A stretch of 64,000 nt of DNA from Diphasiastrum complanatum (lineage: Eukaryota; Streptophyta; Lycopodiopsida; Lycopodiales; Lycopodiaceae), in assembly GCA_029204225.1 (NCBI GenBank), contig CM055109.1:5895053-5959052 (forward strand), written 5' to 3'. Shown here one piece after another: positions 10,880-22,175 of the stretch. Each line of letters starts with the position of its first letter. The stretch's first letter is position 1. Position numbers and translations under genes: made by a program. The notes under the pieces are model-generated. The model saw only the letters and a program-made list of their open reading frames with translations, was not told the DNA's origin and did not search any database.

Positions 10880-11270
10880 AAATCTCAACTGACGGGATTC
10901 GCTCAAATCTCAACCGACGGGTTTTGTCAAATCTCAACCGACGGGATTCGCTCAAATCTCAACCGACGGGATTCGTTCAAATCTCAACCGACAAGTTTTG
11001 TCAAATCCCAACTGACGGGATTCGCTCAAATCTCAACCGACGAGATTCGCTCAAATCTCAACCGACAGGTTTTGTCAAATCTCAACCGACAAGTTTTGTC
11101 AAATCTCAACCGACGAAATTCGCTTAGATCTCAACCGACGATTTTTGTCCGATCTCGACCGATGATTTCTATCAGATCTCAATCGACGACTTCTGTCAAA
11201 TCTCAGCCGATGGATTTCTATCAGATCTCGACCGACACGACTCCATCACATCTCGACCGATGCTTCAAAT
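10880..11270 (+). repeat. 24/25-bp minisatellite in the Tat-like 3' region
   Basis: About 16 head-to-tail units begin with AAATCTCAACCGACG. Two subtypes alternate: 25-bp units ending GGGATTCGCTC and 24-bp units ending AAGTTTTGTC or GGTTTTGTC. The last five units drift to GATCTCGACCGATG-like forms. Because 24 and 25 are mixed, the open frames seen across it are by-products of the repeat. It lies between the integrase and the 3' LTR start of the gypsy element. Confidence 0.9.
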
Positions 11271-11324
11271 TCAAAATTCAACGAGCAGATACGTCCCTCT
11301 CTTTTAGCAGTCGAACAAAACACA

Positions 11325-11405
11325 TCTTAGGGTTAGGGATGGATCTTAAAGTTAGGGTTAGGAATAGATATTAGGGTTATGATTAAGTTAGGATTAGGTT
11401 TAGGT
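11325..11405 (+). repeat. Telomere-like TTAGGG tract, degenerate
   Basis: TTAGGGTTAGGG is followed by several dispersed TTAGGGTTAG and TTAGGTTTAGG variants within about 80 bases. The plant telomere unit is TTTAGGG, and the match here is imperfect. It sits inside the 3' region of the Tat-like element rather than at a chromosome end. Confidence 0.6.
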
Positions 11406-11489
11406 TAAAAGTTGGATTTTATAGTAAAGTTACGGTGGGTGGGCTTACGAAGAAAAGTTATTGAAGCCCAAAAGAAGGGGCACGAGGGG

Positions 11490-11530
11490 TGTGTGGGGGT
11501 TGGGGGCAATGTTAGGGAACCTTTTTCTCA
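11490..11530 (+). other. Polypurine tract and start of the 3' LTR of the Tat-like element
   Basis: A G-rich tract (GTGTGGGGGTTGGGGGCAA) is directly followed by TGTTAGGGAACC at 11510, the layout of a polypurine tract primer and the TG start of a 3' LTR. The LTR end could not be located, and no matching 5' LTR exists in the window because the element is truncated at 8462. Confidence 0.55.
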
Positions 11531-12390
11531 ATTAAATCTCAATTTCAAGGATCTCTTCGCTTTTAATTAGGATTATCCTTATACTTTATGCTTGCCGATT
11601 TTCCTAAAATAAATTGTGGATGCATGGCATAAAAAACTGACACGATTTTTTGGATGCCATATTTCGTGAAAAAATGTCGAGTTCATTCCAAGGTTATGCC
11701 GACTTTGCTAAACTCTGGGGGAGAAGTTGGTGGAGGGGAGGGAAGGGGAGGGGAGGGGGAGAAAGAAGAGGTTCCATTTGAGAAACAAAGAAATGCAAAG
11801 AGGGTATGAAAAGTTTGATGAAAATTAAAAAGTGAGCTAAGGAGTGTTTCGATGGGGTTTTCCTAAAAAGCCAATGCTTTAAAGAGATTCTCGATTTCTA
11901 ATCAAGGCTTTTACAATCAAAAATGAGCTTTGAAGTTTGGATATTCTACAAGCTTTGTTAATCAACTTCGAAATAAATGATGCAAGCAGTGTTAGTTCTG
12001 TGTTAAAAAGCACTATTGTGATTGGCAGAGCACAACAATGCTAGCAAGTTGCAAGCAATGCAAGGGGCAATCAATGCAAGGTCGATCATTTGAAATCAGA
12101 AACTTCAAAGCCCCATGTACGGTAGCGATACGATCTATCTTCTTGGTGTCCTTGGTGTAGGAATGATGAGATAAATTTTGTGCATCTAATCCATTTCAAG
12201 ACCCTAACCAGTTCAAAATTCACATGATGGATAAGGCAGCCATGATAATCATAACAAAATAAAATATGAATTTTCAAGTTTTCTTTACACAAAAGAATCG
12301 ATCATTCAGTCACCTATTTTTTTAATCTAGAAATCTTAAAAAACCCCAGCTTTGAAAAAAACCTTAAAAAAATTTAAAAAATCCACACGC

Positions 12391-12393
<3 letters not shown>
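11531..12393. other. Probable LTR body, then unassigned sequence
   Basis: No coding frame with motifs. The first part should be the 3' LTR opened at 11510. A G-rich run (GGGAGGGAAGGGGAGGGGAG) lies near 11737-11760. I see nothing else. Confidence 0.35.
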
Positions 12394-12471
<78 letters not shown>

Positions 12472-12493
12472 TCACTCACTCACTCACTCACTC
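12394..12493 (+). repeat. (CA)n followed by (CTCA)n
   Basis: About 75 bases of CA dinucleotides pass into about six CTCA tetramers. Together with the run at 12544 it forms a pair of CA arrays separated by about 50 bases of AT-rich sequence containing two similar CCTTAAAAA/CCTAAAAAAATTT motifs, which suggests a segmental duplication of array plus flank. Confidence 0.95.
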
Positions 12494-12539
12494 ACACATT
12501 CTCTCGCTCCTTTAAAAATCCTAAAAAAATTTCCAAAAA

Positions 12540-12543
<4 letters not shown>

Positions 12544-12613
<70 letters not shown>
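12544..12613 (+). repeat. (CA)n microsatellite, about 70 bp
   Basis: Pure CA run. The His-Thr repeat frames that cross it and the preceding array are artefacts of the repeat and not genes. Confidence 0.95.
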
Positions 12614-12615
<2 letters not shown>

Positions 12616-13312
12616 TATCGTTATTTTTACTCCATAAGCGTTTTTGGAGGGACCATTTGGGTACACACACAGAATAACTTGGAATCTAACCAACACACTC
12701 TTACATCGAGGATGCCGCTAAGCAAAAAGAAACAACACCATCCAACTATCTTTATAAGAGCTTTGCAATCTATGCAGGCTAAAAGTTATCGCACAAAGAA
12801 GGTATTGCAAATTTGCAACTATTGATTTTGGCTCCATCGCTTTATGTTGATTGAAAGACCGTGGAAATGTGACAAGAGATGGCATTATAAAAAGATTCTT
12901 GAACATATTACAAGGCACATTCTAAGGTAAATTTCATAGCCAAATCTGGTTTCTCATGATGTTGGGGGTCAGATTCAAATAATTTTGAGTCTAAATGTAA
13001 TTCATTTGATATGGTAAGAGCCCACATTCATCATTGTTGATTCACAAATCAATTCCCTTGCTCAAATAGACGATCACAACTCAGAACAAGCCAGTTTTGC
13101 AACTAGCATTTACTATTTCTATATTCCAGCTAATCCATAACTTCTGCAAACTTTTGCTCATCCATACCTTGATATTCTCCTTTGAAAAGAACTGTTAAGT
13201 TTTTTAATAAATGAAAATAATTATATTTTGTTTATAAGATTCAAGCTTGGACTGACAAACAATTCTACAGTTGCAAACTTTTTTTCATCAATAATTTTGA
13301 TTTCTTTCAAAT
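12614..13312. other. No gene recognised
   Basis: AT-rich unique-looking sequence between the CA arrays and the GACCAA minisatellite. No motif-bearing frame on either strand. Confidence 0.4.
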
Positions 13313-13560
13313 TCGGCCAAATCTACTTGGCCCAATTCGACCAATTTGACCAAAGTTGACCAATTCGACCAAGTTGGCCCAAGTCGACCAATTGGACCAA
13401 ATTTGGCCAAGTCGACCAAAATTCGACCAAATTCGGCCAGGTCAACCAATTCGGCCAAATTCGACCAAGTTGACCAATTCGGTCAAATTTGACCAATTTG
13501 AACAATTTGGCCAAATCGACCAAAGTCGACCAAGTTGACCAATTTGACCAAATTTGGCCA
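13313..13560 (+). repeat. About 10-bp minisatellite, (ATTCGACCAA)n-like
   Basis: Roughly 25 degenerate units of TTCGACCAA, TTTGACCAA, GTTGACCAA and TTCGGCCAA follow each other with a period close to 10 bp. Open frames on both strands here are repeat by-products. Confidence 0.85.
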
Positions 13561-13619
13561 GGGTCGAAAAATCTCTTTTTGACAAGGATGACATTGGGTC
13601 AAATTTTTACCATTGGGTC

Positions 13620-14412
13620 GGATTTTTATCATTGAATTGGATTTGAGTCACTGAAAAAATTCAAGTCATTGATAAAATCAAATTTTTGAAACGACTCTCA
13701 TTTTTCGAGACTCAAATTTTCTGAATGACTCAAATTTTTCAAAAGACTCGAATTTTTTCAATAACTCGATTTTTTTTTAAAGGATCAAATTTTTTCAAAT
13801 ACTCGAATTTTTCTAAAGACTCAAATTTTTTCAATGACTCGAATTTTTGAAAGACTCAAATTTTTGAGACTCGAATTTTTGGAACGACTCAATTTTTTAT
13901 GGAAAGACTAGAATTTTTGAACGACTAGAATTTTTTTGAACAACTCAAAATTTTCCAATGACTCAAATTTTTGAATAACTCAAATTTTTTCAGTGACTCA
14001 AATTTTTTCAGTGACTCGAATTTTTCCAATAGATCGAATTTTTTCAAAATATCGAATTTTTTCAATGACTCAAATTTTTCTTAAGACTCAAATTTTCCAA
14101 AGTATCGAATTTTTCTTAAGACTCGAAATTTTTCAGAGACTCGAATTTTTGGAAAGACTCGAATTTTTTCAATAACTCGATTTTTTTTTCCAAAGGATCG
14201 AATTTTTTAAAATACTCGAATTATTCGAAAGACTTGAATTTTTCCGAAGGATTGAAGGACTCTTTGTATTGTCAAGTCGAATTTTTCAAAAGACTTGAGA
14301 ATTTTTTCAGAGACTCGATTTTTTTTCGAAAGACTGGATTCTTTTTCAAAGGACTCAAATTTTTTCGAAGACTAGAATTTTTTCAATGGTTCGAATTTTT
14401 TCAAAGACTCAA
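13620..14412 (+). repeat. About 17-18-bp minisatellite, (GACTCGAATTTTTTCAAT)n-like
   Basis: About 40 diverged units combine GACTCGAA or GACTCAAA, a T run, and TCAAT, TGAAA or CAAAA. Unit length varies through the T run. It starts soon after the GACCAA array and ends at about 14412, where a TGTTAGATATTCG sequence begins. Confidence 0.85.
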
Positions 14413-17400
14413 ATGTTAGATATTCGAGATGCGAGATGTGCGAGATTGGCTATCATCCAAATCATCGGCCGCCACCTATCGGCCTCCATTGCCCGTCAAC
14501 GACAGGCACTCTTTACTAGTGTATATATACAATAAAATAGTTGATCAAAATATACAATACGAGAACAAGAATATGAAAAGAGAAGAGTCGAAGATCAATC
14601 AGAGATCAATAGAAGCGTGAATAAGAGTTCTTTCGTGAACTCCGTTGTATCAGACTATCTGGTTTCATAGAATCAGAGATCATTAGAGAGAGTGAAAGTA
14701 ATTCTAGAAGTAGAGATATTATTCAATTTATAACCAACATAGTAGGATTACAGCACATAATGCATTAGTACTGTGAACCATTCTCGGACACGTGATCGTG
14801 ATCTGATCGTTGTTACCACAACAAGCTAATAATAGATTTTCTATTTCTTTATGTGTGTTTACACTGATGAATGTTTTCTGATAACTTCTTTCTCTACTAC
14901 TGATACTCGTTTCCACAACTCATATATAATATCTTATTCGAAGAAAGCATGGCGATCATAGAAGCCTAACTGTATCGCTACCTTCATGGTTGTCTTAGAC
15001 ATCTACAGAGATATATTTAATGAGAACATGTTCACTCATCAATCCATCCTAAATGAGCAAGAGTTATTCCAGGTAATGGCAAAGTCTTGACAAGTTGTAG
15101 TCTTTTGAAAAGTACATTGTTTGGGACTATGATTTTTGCTCAAATTAGATTTACTGTATTGTGTGAAACATCATTTGCGTATTTTATTTAAATTCTAAAA
15201 TTGCCAAAGGGATGTATATTTGATGGTTTTTGTATAATATATTTTGGGATGTATTTCTGTAGGTTTACCAGTACGACACATATTATAACATTGAGATTAT
15301 GTTTTTTGTGCCATTGCTTTCAAATGATGTAGTTAATTTGTGACGGACTATTGATGTTTAGACATTGAGTGCTTACCGAAAGGTTTAATATTAATTTTTT
15401 GGTGATTTGTATATTTCTATAGATCTTTGTTTCAAGAGAATATTTCTTGTATATTCTATTAATTTTTGGTGAATTCGATGATAGCAAAATTTATGAGTAC
15501 TCACACTCACAAACTTGCAAAACTTGCGCAAATTTGCGCATGTGTAAGATCTCATGACCATCATGTACTATCCCTCAATGTTTTACTATTGATATGCATT
15601 TGTATTAAATTCTCGAGTCCTTGCATGCACTTTTTGAATTAAATAAATATATAAACAAAGACGATGCAAAATTCTTCCCCCTTAAACATGTTTTGTCTCC
15701 AAAACATGAAAGAAAATCACGAACCCTTTTTTTTAAAACTTCCAATACTTATCTAAAAACTCATTATCTTTAGTCTGACTTCAAATATCAAACAAAACGA
15801 TTGTTCAACTGTTTATCTATGCTTTGGAGTACAAACTTAGATTTGAAAGGTATACTAAGTGATAAATTTTCCATTCAAATTTAATTCTCATCAAATTGGT
15901 AACATTCAACATAAGGTTTAAGATGCAACAACCATTTGAGCAAAACATTTTTTTACGTTAGGGAGAAGTGTTTTTCCTTAAAGTGAGGTATTAGGCCAAT
16001 GAGATGCTCAAGCAATGTTAAGACAACCTTTACGTAGGGAAGAGGTAGCCACCCTACATTCTATGTGTGTAAGGTGGTAGCCCTCTACATCGCAAGTTGG
16101 TAGGGGGCTCCCACTCTACATCACGTAACATGTATCATGGTTGCCACTACCCTATACATAGAAGGCGCCAAAACATACTCGTGTCAAATACTAATCATAG
16201 GAAATAAAACTTGATATGTTTTGTTCTAAACAACAACCTTTTAATGTATTAAAGAAACCGATGTAGGGTTAGAAAGGAGGAAGAAGCTTTGTTTTTTGGT
16301 GGGCAACTATCAAAGGCACATGCATAACTTTATATTAAGACCCCATGTTGATCAATGAGGTAAATACCCATGTGATGTTCAACCCACACAATGCTAAATT
16401 GCTCTAAAAATCTAGTTGGAAAAGATCGGTCTATAAAGGCTTAGGGCTATCGTCCACATTGACTTTGGATCGAGCAAAAGTGATGGGCATGGGCGAATGG
16501 AGACTTTCTGCAAGATCGCGTGTGGGGCAAATCTCAACCCATGTCTTAGGGTAGGGTTGCAATTCGTAGTTCGCTTAATTTGCTAAACTCATTAAGAATC
16601 CTTGCTCAACAATGTGGAGTCCTGGGCATTGTGTCAACATGGAACCAAGACATACCTTCTCGCCGCTTGGACCTTGATTTCAACGGGTGGCCCACTGACA
16701 AATCCTTTATCTCAAATCAATGGGGATGGGCCCTTAAAGCAAGTCCTCATGACCTTGATCTTTAAATTTCCTCCATTGCTTTATGTGGCAAGGGCAATCC
16801 CATAAAACTACGATCCACAAGTAGTTGTGAGATATTAGGGTTCCGTTGTGAACATCCATTGTTTGAATCATTTAATTTTTGGTTCGCATCAACATTTTTA
16901 TGCCAAGTTGAGATTCAATGCTGGTGTCATGGGATATGTCTGGGTCTCAAGCTGCTCTCCATGGGGTATGACATGTCATGGGATATGTCTGGGTCTCAAG
17001 TGCTGGAGCCTTGGAGCTATGTGTTCCACGACATTGAAGTTTGGGAGACCCTCGTTTTCTAGACTTTAGGCGACCAAAAAAAAAAAATGAGACAATTACT
17101 TTTGGGGGCAGTGTACCCAAAAGCAGCCAAAGTGCTTCAATTTATGCTAACCCACCAAACCGTGATCGGATAACTGTCACTGAACGGACTAAGTCACCGG
17201 ATTGTCCAGTTTCCCAGACCCCTCTCTCTCCCCCTTAATCTCAATGGCATCCGATCGGCTAAACTCCATTACCGTTGGATTTCCACATTAGCATTCACAT
17301 TTTGCCACGTTTCTTAAAAGTAACCGTTGATAAATTTAACGTGACAATTTTGCCACGGGGTGAAAATCCAAGTGGGGTAGCCTTAAATGTGCAGTGCTAT
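14413..17400. other. Intergenic, possible LTR remnant at the left, host gene promoter region at the right
   Basis: TGTTAGATATTCGAG at 14413, a TATA-like TATATATACAATAAAA at about 14522, and a weak initiator-tRNA-like CATAGAATCAGAG near 14670 hint at a degenerate LTR of about 250-340 bp, but no partner copy exists. The rest to 17400 has no coding frame with motifs. A short direct repeat of about 29 bp (CATGGGATATGTCTGGGTCT core) occurs twice around 16926-17000. The proximal promoter of the TPR/DnaJ gene must lie in the last few hundred bases. Confidence 0.35.
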
Positions 17401-17445
17401 TTAGCTACCTTTTTAATTTTTTAATTTTTTTTCTTCCTCTCTCTT

Positions 17446-17450
<5 letters not shown>

Positions 17451-17481
<31 letters not shown>

Positions 17482-17502
17482 TCTCTCTCTCTCTCTCTCT
17501 CT
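17451..17502 (+). repeat. (GT)15(CT)11 compound microsatellite in the putative 5' leader
   Basis: Thirty bases of GT pass directly into 22 bases of CT, about 550 bp before the chosen start codon. CT-rich tracts are common near plant transcription starts and in 5' leaders, so it probably lies in or just upstream of the 5' UTR of the TPR/DnaJ gene. Confidence 0.9.
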
Positions 17503-17507
17503 AGGTC

Positions 17508-17561
17508 ATGCTTGACAGAGGGAGGAAGAATGATGAAGGAAAGTTTTGCTACTTTGTCTAA
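17508..17561 (+). promoter_or_regulatory. Candidate upstream ORF, 17 codons plus stop
   Basis: ATG at 17508 opens a 17-codon frame ending in TAA. Two more short upstream ATG frames start at about 17914 and 17973, the last closing with TGA only about 20 bases before the main ATG at 18049. If the 5' UTR is unspliced and starts near the CT tract, ribosomes meet several upstream ATGs first, which would dampen translation. The transcription start was not determined. Confidence 0.3.
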
Positions 17562-18048
17562 CACTCTTCCTTTCCTGATCATCTTTATTCTTCCTTGAGA
17601 ATCTGAGATCTGCCCCATTCTTTTCTGGCCCAAAAAGAGCCATCAACCCATCCTTGGTGTGCAGATTTGTTGGATTTGGTTGGTGATTGCAACCAAGAGC
17701 ACCCATTGAAGCTTCACATAATTCGTTTCTGCTTCTTCCAATTGTCAATTTTTGCAGTTGGGTTTTGGGCTGGGGTCAGGGGAAAGCGATGAAAAAGTGA
17801 TTCCGATGAGTCTTTTAATAGAAAAATTGTGTTTCTCTTTGCCTTTTTTCTGTCCTTTTGGCTGTTTCTGTAGAGCTGGATTTGGTTTTGCATTTGGAGA
17901 TTGAGTCTGTAAGCATGGTGCTGTATTTGGGTTTCACAATGTTTTTGCAAAGCTAGCGCCATTTTGCCTTTCATGGAAGAAAATTTTGCGAAGTTTTGGA
18001 TTTTGGTCTGTGGGCGGAGGTTTATTTGAAGCAAGGGAGAAGAGCTTG

Positions 18049-18778
18049 ATGTCTATGCTGGTAGGCTTGAGGGGGCAGAGCAGGGATGGCGAGGGATCAT
18101 CATCATCATCATCATCAGCAGCTGGTGTGCGAGATGCCATAATTCAGCCAGCCAATTCGTTTTACAAAAGCAATCCATCATCCACCGTATGGGGTTCTGC
18201 CCCTCCTGGATCGACACGCTATAGAGATCCCAGCCTGCCGTCAGCTTTCAGCCCACTGGCATCAAAACAGGAAGAAAGGACAGAAAGGTCTGGAGCTTTC
18301 GGAAGCAGCCATAACCGGCAAAGAGGTGCTGCATTTGCCGTTCCGCCTCCTGCCTTTTACCCTTTTCCTTCTGGATTGCCAGATTTTTCTGATACGTCAC
18401 TATCAAATGACAACAGAAGTGCTAAGCCAACAGCTTTTGAGGCTGCCTCCGATCCGAGTATGGATGACACATCATACAGGAAAGCTTCTCAAAACCCTGA
18501 TGGATCACCAGGGGATTCAAAAAAGAATAACTTAGGAGATTTAAAGTTGAGGACGGTGGGAAGGAGCTGGGACGATTCGAGAGAAATTTCTGATGGGGCA
18601 CCCCTTGATGCAGAAACATATGATATTGGAAGAGAAAGTTCCAGTTTTGGGTTTTATTCTTCCCCCTTTATTGATTCATACAACGTTCAGGAATCAGGCT
18701 TCGAGACAGGAGAATCTTCTAGTAGATCAAGAAATGCAGTAAAGGAGGATCGGACGGCAGTTGAAACGAACGTCCCAG
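18049..18778 (+). CDS. TPR and DnaJ-domain co-chaperone, exon 1 (start)
   Basis: First of 11 exons that together encode about 1633 residues of a large plant TPR/DnaJ protein, a likely Hsp70/Hsp90 co-chaperone like the Arabidopsis At2g41520/At5g12430 type. The start is the ATG at 18049 (MSMLVGLRGQSRDG). The frame is open further upstream to about 17986 but contains no earlier ATG. Residues 1-243 are low in order: a Ser run (from AGC/TCA repeats near 18095), then Pro/Phe/Ser-rich sequence (FAVPPPAFYPFPSGLPDF). No catalytic motif is expected here. Exon 1 ends in phase 1 at a CAG/GTACAC donor. The following 89-bp intron ends at TTCTAG, and the joined codon reads Asp, restoring the long frame of exon 2. 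Confidence 0.85.
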
Positions 18779-18867
18779 GTACACCGATTGCTAATTCTTT
18801 TGTTATTGTAGCTCCTTCAGTAACGATCGTTTTTGGAGATGTCTTCTCATGCTTATTTGGCTTCTAG

Positions 18868-21511
18868 ATTCAGAATCAAGAGTAGACAGCTCGACTGCCC
18901 ATGATGGGGAACCGTCTGGAGTTTTTGTGTTTGGGGCTGGAGCAACTGCAAGAGAAAGAAAACCAGGAGACCCATCCGTGTCAGTGACACTCAGCAAAAA
19001 TCGGTTATTAAAGCAGAGGAAGAGCTTGCATCCTGTTAAAGGGAAGGGCACATTAACCGGAGCTTCTGTATTTTTCGATCCATCTTCTGGCTTCAGAAGA
19101 GGAGGTGCTGACTCACCCGTGGCATCTGATTCTCGTGTGACAGCTGAACGATCCTTCAATTCAAGAGCGAAAGATCATGTTTTCTCTCCTGTTAGTTCGA
19201 ATTCAGTCTTTCCACTTGACGATTATCTGTCAGAAGATATTCTTGGTAATCTCTCATTCCTGAGCTCCTCAGCTGGTTTGGAATTCCCCTTTTTGCTAAA
19301 TAACACTGCTGCTGCAGTACATCCTACATTTGAGAAGCTCATGTCCGGGAAAGATGCTAGCAAGTTCCAACCTGCTACTTATGATTCAATCACAGGAACC
19401 TTGAAGGTGGAAGATATGGGTGCTAAACCTAGCGATGCGAATTCTTGGGTTTGGGAGACTTCATCTCAAGATGGAAAGGTTTCAAATGAAGAATTTGATC
19501 AGAATATTTTTGAACAGCCTTTTGACAAGCATAATGAAAATGATAGTTTGTTTGCTAGACAAATGAATGATGAGGTTGCATTGAAGCAAACAGAAGATAA
19601 GGATACATTATATGGACATCAATCTTCTGAACCTCCAGCTCTGTCAACTTGGAACCTCAATGGTGCATCTAGTTCTTGGTTTTTCCCTGAGAACGATGAG
19701 CATTTTTATGAAGAGATCTTAAAGCCTCTATATCACGACTCCGCAGAAGAAGGGTTGAAGCATGATGCAGATAGGCTATGCACTGCATCCTCTACATCCT
19801 CTACATCATGTGCACAATGTTCACAAGTTGGAGTAGGGGAAACTGAGCATCTTCAAGCCAGCATTTTACAGAAAACTTCCTCCACAAATAATGGGTCCCA
19901 GGAATTGCAAGAGAGGTTTATTTTCAGAGCAGTGAAGGGTACCAATTCAACCAGTGACACTTCGAATGTGTCATCACCTTTGAAAGCCACAACATCAGTT
20001 TGGATGTCGTCTTCAGTCGGCAATTTAGATTGTAGTTCAGCTAGGAGCAATCTAGTAGCCAGTGTTGATGATCTTGATTGGTTTTGTGAGCTTGGAAAAC
20101 TTGACATACAAAGGACAGGTATTGATGTAAATAGCGTTAGCCTACCAGATGCAAGTTCTTCCAAGTTTGTCCCAGTTTCGGGGCCTATAGGTTCCTCGTC
20201 AAACATATTTACTTCTGAAGCAGAAAGTCCTGCAGAAGTTGATAGGAATTCAGAGGATGATACTCAAGTAGGCACATCCTTATCTGCTGGTTCGGTCCTC
20301 ACAGAAACACATTCTACTTTAAATCAAGATGGATTCTCTGCCACAACAAGTCCATCCTTTGTATTCCAGGCTCGTAATGCTAGTGACAAGATTCTAAAAA
20401 AGAAGAAGGACAAAGTGGTGCACGCACAAAATATCATTAGCAGACCGGGTGGGCATATATCCTCCAAACCTTTGAAACATTACTCACCTTTGAACAGGAA
20501 GGAAGAGCCCAGGCCTGGTGACCCCATCAAGATAGGTGCCTCTTCTGCCTCGTCAGATTTTTCCTCTCAATTACCTGTGGAAATTGAATGTTCATCCCCT
20601 CTTCATCCTGATTCAAACATGTCTGATTTCGGTCGGCTTGCTAGTTCCTGGGATATTCCGTTTCCATCTGTTGACAGTGAGGAAGAAGGAGAGTCCACGT
20701 TTTATTTTGGGCAGAAGTTGCAGGATGATTTAGCAATTGAGGAGATGATAGCGGCAGCCGGGGATCTGAACCTTGATGATGAGAACATAGGGGAAGGTGA
20801 ACCTAGCTGGGAAGAACACCCAGGAAGTGGTGAGGAGCATACCTGGTGGACTGCCAACGATGCATTTTTGAATGAGTTTGTCTCAATGAAGGGGAAGCTG
20901 AAAAGACCTAATTCGGATGTGGGACAGGTACCATATTTTGGAGGTGAAGTTCCGTCGCAACACACAAAACTGGATGCTGAAAAAGGACCAGGTGCTGAAT
21001 CCTCATCTGCATCATCTTCTAATAACAGCAACATGAAGTCATTCACTTTTTCTGCAATGTCTTCGCCTACGTCATCTTTGTCAGCTTCTAGACGGCACAC
21101 ACGAAAAATGTATCCTGAGCGAGCTGCAGTTGGGACTCCAAAGTCTGCCCAGTTTCTGACTCCTAACGTTGATCTAGATTCGGCAGTTTCTGCTCACACA
21201 GATTTCACATCAAAAGATAACAACGAGCCAGGAATTATTGAAGAAACAAAACCAGATATTCTGCTGGAGAAACCTGATATGGTGACACCTACAAGTAGAT
21301 CTAGAAGCGAGTTTAACCAGGCGTGTAGTAGTCCATGCTCATTAAACAACATGTCGTCTAGACCTTCAGAGGACATGCCTAGCATATCAACTACACCATC
21401 TGTCACCCTCTCTTCAAATAGTGGACTGAGTGTTGAGACTGTGCCAGCAATTTATTCAAGAGCTCCTGTAGGTGTTGCTGCAGAACAGGCTTGTGAGCGA
21501 TGGCGCCTCAG
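18868..21511 (+). CDS. TPR and DnaJ-domain co-chaperone, exon 2 (long disordered region)
   Basis: An uninterrupted 2644-base coding exon (residues about 244-1124). It begins SESRVDSSTAHDGEPSGVFV and has scattered conserved-looking FxFG-like pieces (VFVFGAG, FVFQARNAS, FTFSAMSSP) and acidic patches (EEGESTFYFGQ, EHTWWTANDAF) in a Ser-rich background. The C-terminal end, EQACERWRLR, is the lead into the first TPR in plant relatives. Length exceeds what I recall for Arabidopsis (total about 1100 residues), mostly in this disordered part. A second in-frame acceptor six bases downstream (ATTCAG) would drop two residues. It ends in phase 2 at CTCAG/GTATAC. Base composition is balanced and codon use looks genic, unlike the flanking transposons. 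Confidence 0.9.
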
Positions 21512-22175
21512 GTATACAGTTCTTGCCTCACTTTAACAGTATGGGGGACTTGGGTCCTAAGGTGCTGATTTCGTGATTTTGGAATGGTAAAAAATGATAC
21601 CTTCATTCAGTGACACTTTTTGTCAGATGTATGCAGTTTCTGCATACAGTTTTGGTCTATGCCTCAGGTATAGAGTTCTTGTCTGTCTTATTAATCTTAT
21701 GGAAGGATTTGGGGTATAGTGGTGCTAAGATGCTTATTTATTGCCTGTGACAAAGAGGACTCAAATTGGATTATCTCATCTTAATGGCAGGTTGAAAATT
21801 CCTGACCTCTCCCTAGCTTTTAAATTGTTAAGGATTAGCTGACTTTATGGTCAAACTTTCGCATGAAGCTATGATTGAAATTCCAAGTGATCCAAGGTAG
21901 TATTTGAGCCATAAATTGACCAGGTGGACATCCTTTGTGGACTGATCCAGCTGCATAAGAAATTAGTCAATTCAAAAGTGAGCACTTTGACGTCTGTTAT
22001 GGACCTACTCAGCCACTTAATAGGCCGTTTGGGATCTTCCAATTCAAATTTTTGTGGGTTTTTCCCTCTTTTGGGTTTGTGTAGGGTTTACGTAAAGATT
22101 GACTAGCAATTGAAAAATTCAGTCAAACTGATGATTGCTTGTTGAATGTGTTTGTGTCTTTTATTTCGAAAGCAG

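Noticed and set aside
10826-11374. A repetitive Asn/Arg/Ser-rich protein on the plus strand
   Set aside because: It is the translation of a 24/25-bp minisatellite; the frame changes with unit length and has no start context.
12352-12825. His-Thr repeat protein
   Set aside because: Frame across two CA microsatellites; repeat artefact.
17986-18048. Upstream start of the TPR/DnaJ gene at 17986
   Set aside because: The frame is open but begins with TTG; the first in-frame ATG is 18049, so the extra 21 residues are not supported.
21512-21540. Ending the TPR/DnaJ protein at the stop at 21534
   Set aside because: That stop lies in intron 2; splicing at CTCAG/GTATAC joins phase-correctly to an unmistakable TPR exon at 22176.
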